Shown here: piece after piece, positions 14,440 to 18,991 of the stretch
Position numbering within the stretch: position 1 is the first letter of the stretch
How the letters are laid out: every line of letters begins with the position of its first letter
From: JAKFEE01 sp036675815
GTDB lineage: Bacteria > Pseudomonadota > Alphaproteobacteria > Rhodospirillales > Magnetospirillaceae
Reading direction: 5' to 3'
Assembly (NCBI GenBank): GCA_036675815.1
Contig: JAKFEE010000030.1
Coordinates: 1-18,991 of the forward strand
Length of the DNA stretch: 18,991 nt
Notes under the pieces: generated by a model
Databases searched by the model: none
What the model saw: only the letters and a program-made list of their open reading frames with translations
Told to the model about the DNA's origin: nothing
Program-made: the position numbers and the translations under genes

Positions 14440-15600
14440 ATGAAGATCGCCATACTCAAGGAACGGCGCCCCTATGAGGCGCGCGTGGCGGCCTCGCCCG
14501 ACACGGTGAAGAAATTCGTTGGCCTCGGCTTCGATGTGGTGGTCGAGACCGGGGCCGGCGAGGGCGCCGCCATTACCGACGCCATGTTCGCGGAAGCCGG
14601 CGCTACCAGCGCCCCGCACGCCGCCGACGCCCTCCGCGACGCCGACGTCGTGCTCAAGGTGCAGCGGCCGTTGACCGAGGCGGAAGGCCTGGACGAACTG
14701 GCGCTGTTCAAACCGGGCGCCGTGCTGGTTGCCGGCCTGTCGGCGCTGCAGAACAAGGAACAGGTGGCCGCCTATGCCCAGGCCGGCATCGTTGCCTTCG
14801 CCATGGAGATGATGCCGCGCATCACCCGCGCGCAGAGCATGGACATCCTGTCGTCGCAGTCGAATCTCGCCGGTTACAAGGCGGTGCTCGACGCCACCGC
14901 CGAGTACGGCCGCGCCCTGCCGATGATGATGACCGCCGCCGGTACGGTGCCGCCGGCCAAGGTCCTGGTGCTCGGCGCCGGAGTCGCCGGCCTGCAGGCC
15001 ATCGCCACCGCCAAGCGCCTCGGCGCGATCGTCTTCGCCACCGACGTGCGGCCGGCGGTGAAGGAGCAGGTGGAAAGCCTGGGCGGCAAGTTCCTGGTGG
15101 TCGATGCCGACATGGAGAAGGAGGCCGAGACCGCCGGTGGTTACGCCAAGGAAATGCCGCCCGAATACAAGCAGAAGCAGCAGGAAAAGGTGGCCGAGCA
15201 GCTGAAGAAGACCGACATCGCCATCTGCACGGCGCTGATTCCCGGGCGCCAGGCGCCGGTGCTGATCTCGGAAGACATGGCCAAGGGCATGCGCCCCGGT
15301 TCGGTCATCGTCGATCTCGCCGTCGAGCAGGGCGGCAACTGTCCGCTGTCCGAGCTGGGCAAGGTGGTGTCCAAGCACGGCGTGAAGATCGTCGGCCATG
15401 CCAACGTGCCCAGCCGCCTCGCCGCCGACGCCAGCGCCCTCTATGCCAAGAACCTGCTGAATTTCCTGCAGCTCTCGGTCGACAAGGAGACGAAGGGCAA
15501 GCTGACGTTCAACTGGGATGACGAGATCGTCAAGGGCACCTGCCTGACGCGCGACGGCAAGGTCGTGCATCCGGCCCTGAGCGGCGAAGGAGTGGAGTGA
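14440..15600 (+). CDS. pntAA: NAD(P) transhydrogenase alpha subunit part 1 (domain I, NAD-binding)
   Basis: The 386-residue cytosolic protein is domain I of proton-translocating transhydrogenase, which binds NAD(H). It begins MKIAILKERRPYEARVAASP, shows the mobile-loop region and RITRAQSMDILSSQSNLAGY (128-147), the Rossmann motif VLVLGAGVAGLQA (about 175-187) and IPGRQAPVLI. With PntAB and PntB it uses the proton gradient to transfer hydride from NADH to NADP+, supplying NADPH. The split three-gene form, with domain I as its own subunit, is the one known from Rhodospirillum rubrum and other alphaproteobacteria; enterics fuse parts 1 and 2. Its TGA shares one base with the ATG of pntAB. Confidence 0.95.
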   Translation: MKIAILKERRPYEARVAASPDTVKKFVGLGFDVVVETGAGEGAAITDAMFAEAGATSAPHAADALRDADVVLKVQRPLTEAEGLDELALFKPGAVLVAGLSALQNKEQVAAYAQAGIVAFAMEMMPRITRAQSMDILSSQSNLAGYKAVLDATAEYGRALPMMMTAAGTVPPAKVLVLGAGVAGLQAIATAKRLGAIVFATDVRPAVKEQVESLGGKFLVVDADMEKEAETAGGYAKEMPPEYKQKQQEKVAEQLKKTDIAICTALIPGRQAPVLISEDMAKGMRPGSVIVDLAVEQGGNCPLSELGKVVSKHGVKIVGHANVPSRLAADASALYAKNLLNFLQLSVDKETKGKLTFNWDDEIVKGTCLTRDGKVVHPALSGEGVE

Positions 15601-16010
15601 TGGACCAGCAGCAGCTCATCGATCAGGCCGCCCGGCTCGCCACCCAGGCGCAGGACGTGGCCCGGCAGGCCGCCGATCTCGCCCATCAGGCGACCCAGGT
15701 CACCACGACCGCCGCGCAAGGGCCGTCGACCTTCGTGTTTCTGCTCATCGTGTTCGTGCTGGCGTGTTTCGTCGGCTACTACGTCGTGTGGCGGGTGACG
15801 CCGGCGCTGCACTCGCCGCTGATGGCGGTGACCAACGCCATTTCGTCGGTGATCATCGTCGGCGCCATGCTGGCCGCCGGTTCGGCCGCCTTCGGCGTGT
15901 CGACGGTGCTGGGCTTCATCGCCGTGGCCCTGGCCGCGGTCAACATCTTCGGCGGCTTCCTGGTCACCCAGCGCATGCTGGCGATGTTCAAGAAAAAGCA
16001 GAAGGCCTGA
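15600..16010 (+). CDS. pntAB: NAD(P) transhydrogenase alpha subunit part 2 (membrane part of domain II)
   Basis: A 136-residue protein with a glutamine/alanine-rich, amphipathic N-terminal segment (about 1-40) and then hydrophobic helices with STFVFLLIVFVLACFVGYYVVWRV, split in my reading at about residues 43-62, 75-100 and 103-122. It ends in a lysine-rich tail FKKKQKA. This is the alpha-chain share of the proton channel. The ATG at 15600 is chosen because AAGGAG (15587-15592) is well placed and the TGATG junction with pntAA is classic coupling; a GTG three bases earlier would add one residue. It is 11 bases from the pntB start. Confidence 0.93.
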   Translation: MDQQQLIDQAARLATQAQDVARQAADLAHQATQVTTTAAQGPSTFVFLLIVFVLACFVGYYVVWRVTPALHSPLMAVTNAISSVIIVGAMLAAGSAAFGVSTVLGFIAVALAAVNIFGGFLVTQRMLAMFKKKQKA

Positions 16011-16021
16011 GGGGAATCGAC

Positions 16022-17416
16022 ATGACTTTGGACGTCGCCATCTTCCTCTACCTGGTCTCCTCGGTGTGCTTCATCATGGCCCTGCGCGGGCTGTCGAGCC
16101 CCGAGACGGCGCGGGCCGGCAACCTCTACGGCATGGCTGGCATGACCATCGCCATCCTGACCACCGTGACCATGGTCAAGCCGACCGGCTTCGTCTGGAT
16201 CGTCATCGGCCTCGCCGGCGGCGGCGCCGTCGGCTACTACGTCGCCAAGAAGATCCAGATGACGGCGCTGCCGCAACTGGTCGCCGCCTTCCACTCGCTG
16301 GTCGGCCTCGCCGCCGTGCTGGTGGCGGCGGCGGCGCTGTTCAGCCCCGAGGCCTTCGGCATCGGCACCGTCGGCAACATCCATGCCGGCAGCCTGGTCG
16401 AGATGAGCCTGGGCACCGCCATCGGCGCCATCACCTTCACCGGCTCGATCATCGCCTTCGCCAAGCTCAACGGCAACATGAGCGGCAAGCCGATCATGCT
16501 GCCGATGCACCACCAGATGAACGCCGCCATCGGCGTCGCCCTGGTGCTGCTGGTCGTGTGGTTCGCCGCCACCGGCAACTACTTCGCCTTCTTCCTGATC
16601 GTGCTGCTGTCGCTCGTCCTCGGCCTGACTCTGATCATCCCCATCGGCGGTGCCGACATGCCGGTGGTGGTGTCGATGCTCAACAGCTATTCGGGCTGGG
16701 CGGCGGCCGGCATCGGCTTCACCCTGCGCAACCCGGCGCTGATCATCACCGGCGCGCTGGTGGGCTCGTCGGGCGCCATCCTGTCCTACATCATGTGCAA
16801 GGGCATGAACCGCTCGATCTTCAACGTCATCCTCGGCGGCTTCGGCGGCGAGGCGGTGGTCGGCGGCGGTGCCGGCGGGCCGAAGGGCGCGGTCAAGGCG
16901 GGGGCGGCCGACGACGCCGCCTTCATCATGAAGAATGCGTCGAAGGTCATCGTCGTCCCCGGCTACGGCATGGCGGTGGCGCAGGCCCAGCACGCGCTGC
17001 GTGAACTGGCCGACCTGCTCAAGGAAGAGGGCGTCGAGGTCAAGTACGCCATTCATCCGGTGGCGGGGCGCATGCCCGGCCACATGAACGTGCTGCTGGC
17101 CGAGGCCAACGTGCCCTATGACGAGGTGTACGAACTCGAGGCGATCAACCACGAGTTCACCACCGCCGACGTCGCCTTCGTCATCGGCGCCAACGACGTC
17201 ACCAATCCGGCGGCCAAGACCGACCCGGCCAGCCCCATCTACGGCATGCCGATCCTCGACGTCGAGAAGGCCAAGACGGTGCTGTTCATCAAGCGCTCGA
17301 TGGCCTCGGGCTATGCCGGCGTCGAGAACGAGCTGTTCTATCGCGACAACACCATGATGCTGTTCGGCGACGCCAAGAAGGTCACCGAGGAACTGGTGCA
17401 GGCGCTCGGGCGCTAA
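16022..17416 (+). CDS. pntB: NAD(P) transhydrogenase beta subunit (membrane domain II and NADP-binding domain III)
   Basis: The 464-residue protein has about nine membrane helices in its first 270 residues, including the conserved MLPMHHQMNAAIG and IGGADMPVVVSMLNSYSGWA. A soluble domain III follows with VIVVPGYGMAVAQAQHALRE, HPVAGRMPGHMNVLLAEANV and VIGANDVTNPAAK with the nearby SPIYGMPIL, which bind NADP(H). Domain III cycles between states to couple hydride transfer to proton flow. The ATG at 16022 (MTLDVAIFLYLVSSVC) is preceded by GAGGGGAA. An open frame from 15764 is longer but overlaps pntAB in another register. It is the last gene of the operon, and a 19-bp perfect hairpin follows its stop. 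Confidence 0.95.
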   Translation: MTLDVAIFLYLVSSVCFIMALRGLSSPETARAGNLYGMAGMTIAILTTVTMVKPTGFVWIVIGLAGGGAVGYYVAKKIQMTALPQLVAAFHSLVGLAAVLVAAAALFSPEAFGIGTVGNIHAGSLVEMSLGTAIGAITFTGSIIAFAKLNGNMSGKPIMLPMHHQMNAAIGVALVLLVVWFAATGNYFAFFLIVLLSLVLGLTLIIPIGGADMPVVVSMLNSYSGWAAAGIGFTLRNPALIITGALVGSSGAILSYIMCKGMNRSIFNVILGGFGGEAVVGGGAGGPKGAVKAGAADDAAFIMKNASKVIVVPGYGMAVAQAQHALRELADLLKEEGVEVKYAIHPVAGRMPGHMNVLLAEANVPYDEVYELEAINHEFTTADVAFVIGANDVTNPAAKTDPASPIYGMPILDVEKAKTVLFIKRSMASGYAGVENELFYRDNTMMLFGDAKKVTEELVQALGR

Positions 17417-17428
17417 AGCCGGGAGCGA

Positions 17429-17482
17429 GGACCGTCAGGTCCGCCAGCGGAGCGCGGAGCTGGAGCTCCGCGCTCCGCTGGC
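17429..17482. repeat. Composite palindromic repeat element, copy C (best formed)
   Basis: Hairpin 1 is GGACC (17429-17433), GTCA, GGTCC (17438-17442). Hairpin 2 follows at once: GCCAGCGGAGCGCGGAGCT (17443-17461), GG, AGCTCCGCGCTCCGCTGGC (17464-17482), a perfect 19-bp stem. It starts 12 bases after the pntB stop. The layout is the same as copy A (836-885). The hairpin is strong enough to stop or stabilise a transcript, although no T-run follows. Confidence 0.85.
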
Positions 17483-17541
17483 GTGAGTTTCTTGACGACG
17501 GCCGATTACCGGCCCACCTTTCGACATAAGTGGAGGCAGCA

Positions 17542-17816
17542 ATGCCGGAGCTGGTGAGGTGGGGCAGCGTCATCTTACAGGTGTTTTTCAACGACACGGG
17601 CAAGCACCACCTGCCGCATTTTCATGTCCGCACGTTCATGTCCGCACGCCCGAGGGGCGCTTGGTGGTTTCGATCGCCGATCTCACGGTGATCGCGGGAG
17701 ATGAATCGGTCTGCGACATGAAAAAGGTGAGGCGTTGGGCCACCGACAATCGTGCGCTGCTGATCGCCGAGTGGAACCGATGCAACCCCGACCTGCCTGT
17801 AAGGAGTGGTCAATGA
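17542..17816 (+). pseudogene. DUF4160 domain gene, frameshifted by a 14-bp tandem duplication
   Basis: From the ATG at 17542, with GGAGG at 17532-17536, the frame reads MPELVRWGSVILQVFFNDTG and on to LPHFHVRT, the DUF4160 start with its diagnostic PHFHV. At that point TTCATGTCCGCACG occurs twice in tandem (17621-17634 and 17635-17648). This shifts the frame, giving a 49-residue product ending at 17691. If one copy is removed, the frame runs on through TPEGRLVVSIADLTVIAG and KKVRRWATDNRALLIAEW to 17816 and makes an 86-residue, normal-length DUF4160 protein. The family has no established function; it often sits next to DUF2442 in toxin-antitoxin-like pairs. As written the gene is broken, by real mutation or sequencing error. 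Confidence 0.88.
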
Positions 17817-18136
17817 CCAAGCACCTCCCCCGCATTGAGACTGCCAAGGTCATGGCCCCCTACACATTGCGTATCGCTTGGCGGGACGGGCGCGTCGATA
17901 CCGTGAATCTGGAAGGAATGATCGCCGACTTCGCCCCGTTCGCGCCGCTGCGTGAACCGGCTATGTTCGCCACCGTTCGAGTCATGGACTACGGCGACGG
18001 TCTCGAATGGGAGGGCGGCTTCGACTACGGCGCCGACACTCTACGCCAACTGGCCGATGACCAGCGGGTCCGGGCTAGCGAAGACATGACTGTGTCGGAC
18101 CGAGGAACCGGTATAGGCCCTCGGGCATCAGACTAG
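17813..18136 (+). CDS. DUF2442 domain protein
   Basis: The 107-residue product begins MTKHLPRIETAKVMAPYTLR and follows the DUF2442 plan: APYTLRIAWRDGRVDTVNLE, FAPFAPLREPAMFATVRVMD and LEWEGGFDYGADTLRQLADD. The ATG at 17813 overlaps the DUF4160 stop as ATGA, and AAGGAG (17801-17806) lies before it, so the start is well fixed. About 20 residues after the domain (RVRASEDMTVSDRG and onward) look unlike the family and may be an acquired tail. DUF4160 and DUF2442 genes are commonly paired, and a toxin-antitoxin role has been proposed from context only. Here the gene is intact while its upstream partner is frameshifted. Confidence 0.85.
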   Translation: MTKHLPRIETAKVMAPYTLRIAWRDGRVDTVNLEGMIADFAPFAPLREPAMFATVRVMDYGDGLEWEGGFDYGADTLRQLADDQRVRASEDMTVSDRGTGIGPRASD

Positions 18137-18182
18137 TCTAGCACCGCCCGCCTGGGCGCGCGTCAGCCGCTGGGGATGAGAG

Positions 18183-18302
18183 GGGCTGTACAAGGCCCTG
18201 TCTGGCCAAGGCAATCCGAGCTTCGCTACCGTCATGAAGATCGCCCGCGCCCTCGGCCTCCAGATAAGGTTCCAGGTGCCGCATGGCGATGGAGCGACTT
18301 AG
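18183..18302 (+). pseudogene. C-terminal remnant of a HigA-like addiction-module antidote gene
   Basis: From 18186 the frame reads LYKALSGQGNPSFATVMKIA and then RALGLQIRFQVPHGDGAT, ending in TAG at 18300-18302. LYKALS.GNPSFATV.K..RALGL is the hallmark of the C-terminal half of the HTH-containing probable addiction module antidote family. The upstream half is missing: an in-frame TGA lies at 18177-18179. In another frame, the bases at 18152-18178 read LGARQPLGM, faintly like the LG..AR..GM that precedes the HTH, suggesting an internal deletion of part of the HTH. No start codon or partner toxin is seen. The fragment is about 38 residues against roughly 95-100 for the family. Confidence 0.72.
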
Positions 18303-18418
18303 GCCGCCTTGCCGGTGTGCCATTTGCCGCTCGACAACGCCCTCGAGGCCTTACCCGGCTTGATATGCCGTGATAGCCTCCCGCCGGTTGGATTGGCCGA
18401 GGCAGGAAAGGGACGCCC

Positions 18419-18862
18419 GTGCGAAAGAGGACGAAGTATATAGCGGCGGCGGTCGCCGCGACGGCCGGCCTGTTTGCCGCCTTCACCTTCTCGGCGGCGG
18501 ACACTTTTCTCGTTTGCGAGGGCGCGGTCGAAACCGAGGGGGCGCCGCCCGCCGAAGACAAGGCCTATCTGTGGCTGAGCGAATACCGCTGGTGGGCCAA
18601 TCTGTGGTCGGACAGCCAGGGCTACGCCACCGTCCGCTTCGACAAGGCGCCGTTCCAGCTCTACTTCGATGGCCTGCGGCGGGTCGGCGAAGGCGGGCAG
18701 GCACGCTACACCCTGCTGCGCGGCGACCAGCCGGCAGGTGATTTCCGGGCCGAGGACAACACGATCCTCATCAGCGTCCCCAACCAGGCATCGTCGTTCA
18801 CGGGGCGTTGCTCCGCGCAGGCCCCCGCCAACAGCCGCGCGTCGCGAAGCTACGGCAGGTAG
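18419..18862 (+). CDS. Small exported protein of unknown function
   Basis: I do not recognise a family. The 147-residue product starts at GTG 18419 with AGGAAAGGGA some seven bases before it. Residues 1-28 form a textbook signal peptide: MRKRTK, a hydrophobic stretch YIAAAVAATAGLFAAFTF, and SAA before a likely cleavage. The mature part is rich in aromatic residues (AYLWLSEYRWWANLWSD, about 50-66) and contains two cysteines (Cys33 and Cys131) that could form a disulfide after export, making a small periplasmic beta-rich domain plausible. The tail after Cys131 is low-complexity (AQAPANSRASRSYGR). There is no lipobox. It stands alone between the antitoxin remnant and the possible insertion sequence edge. 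Confidence 0.68.
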   Translation: MRKRTKYIAAAVAATAGLFAAFTFSAADTFLVCEGAVETEGAPPAEDKAYLWLSEYRWWANLWSDSQGYATVRFDKAPFQLYFDGLRRVGEGGQARYTLLRGDQPAGDFRAEDNTILISVPNQASSFTGRCSAQAPANSRASRSYGR

Positions 18863-18871
18863 GGACCGGGA

Positions 18872-18893
18872 GATGGGGTAATCGGGCCCCATC
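18872..18893 (+). terminator. Hairpin after the exported-protein gene
   Basis: GATGGGG (18872-18878), eight-base loop, CCCCATC (18887-18893): a perfect 7-bp stem ten bases after the stop at 18862. No T-run follows. It is a candidate end signal only. Confidence 0.4.
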
Positions 18894-18914
18894 GCTCCAA
18901 GAGACAATAGGGGC

Positions 18915-18991
18915 GGCTGTCCCCAAACTGATGGGATTGCACGAGGTCCGATAGCCGGCCTCACACCGTCAGGGGGACAGCCATGAAACAT
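18915..18991 (+). mobile_element. Possible left end of an insertion sequence (IS110-like) running off the window
   Basis: GGCTGTCCCC (18915-18924) and GGGGACAGCC (18973-18982) form a perfect 10-bp inverted repeat 48 bases apart. ATG AAA CAT follows directly at 18983-18991, where the window ends. Many IS110-family transposases begin MKH, and their non-coding left ends hold the guide (bridge) RNA. Only three codons are visible, so the family is a guess from context, next to decaying accessory genes. It could equally be an ordinary gene with a hairpin leader. Confidence 0.33.

Noticed and set aside
18299..18991. 230-residue minus-strand open frame at the right edge
   Set aside because: It runs antisense to the signal-peptide protein and through the terminator and inverted repeat; no family features, whereas the plus-strand gene has a signal peptide and ribosome binding site.

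Overview
The window is about 19 kb of high-GC DNA, coding on both strands with short intergenic gaps. Gene content fits an alphaproteobacterium, probably of the Rhodospirillales type: a three-subunit proton-translocating transhydrogenase (pntAA/pntAB/pntB), fixABCX, a ppiD-trpE pair, an ahpC-ahpD pair divergent from oxyR, and dispersed palindromic repeats. No rRNA, tRNA or CRISPR array was seen. The species cannot be named from this stretch.

Layout. 1-821 (+): 3' part of a divergent polysaccharide deacetylase gene. 959-1177 (+): a small copper-chaperone-like protein. 1196-4599 (-): ppiD then trpE, overlapping by four bases and convergent with the chaperone. 4790-5885 (-): ahpC-ahpD, of the type known from mycobacteria. 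5984-6895 (+): a divergent OxyR with both redox cysteines. 6965-7267 (+): a lone STAS protein, ended by a terminator. 7268-7626: a 359-base regulatory gap with a promoter-like sequence and a nested symmetric dyad. 7627-11146 (+): complete fixABCX. 11194-14182 (-): an initiating sugar-phosphate transferase and a large membrane nucleotide-sugar 4,6-dehydratase, convergent with fixX. 14440-17416 (+): pntAA-pntAB-pntB. 17542-18302: an accessory patch with a DUF4160 gene broken by a fresh-looking 14-bp tandem duplication, an intact overlapping DUF2442 gene and the tail of a HigA-like antitoxin. 18419-18862 (+): a small exported protein of unknown function. 18863-18991: an inverted repeat just before a start codon at the window edge, possibly the left end of an insertion sequence.

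How the parts fit. Two blocks concern electron flow: FixABCX is expected to bifurcate electrons from NADH to quinone and a low-potential ferredoxin or flavodoxin, and PntAB uses the proton gradient to make NADPH. The AhpC/AhpD/OxyR block handles peroxide. The two glycan genes would make a 6-deoxy sugar nucleotide and start a surface polysaccharide on its lipid carrier. The ordinary genes are readily recognised. The less ordinary material lies between them: a composite palindromic element in three copies, each just after a stop codon; a different palindrome between ahpD and ppiD; the symmetric dyad at the fixA promoter; and the decaying toxin-antitoxin-like patch at the right end.
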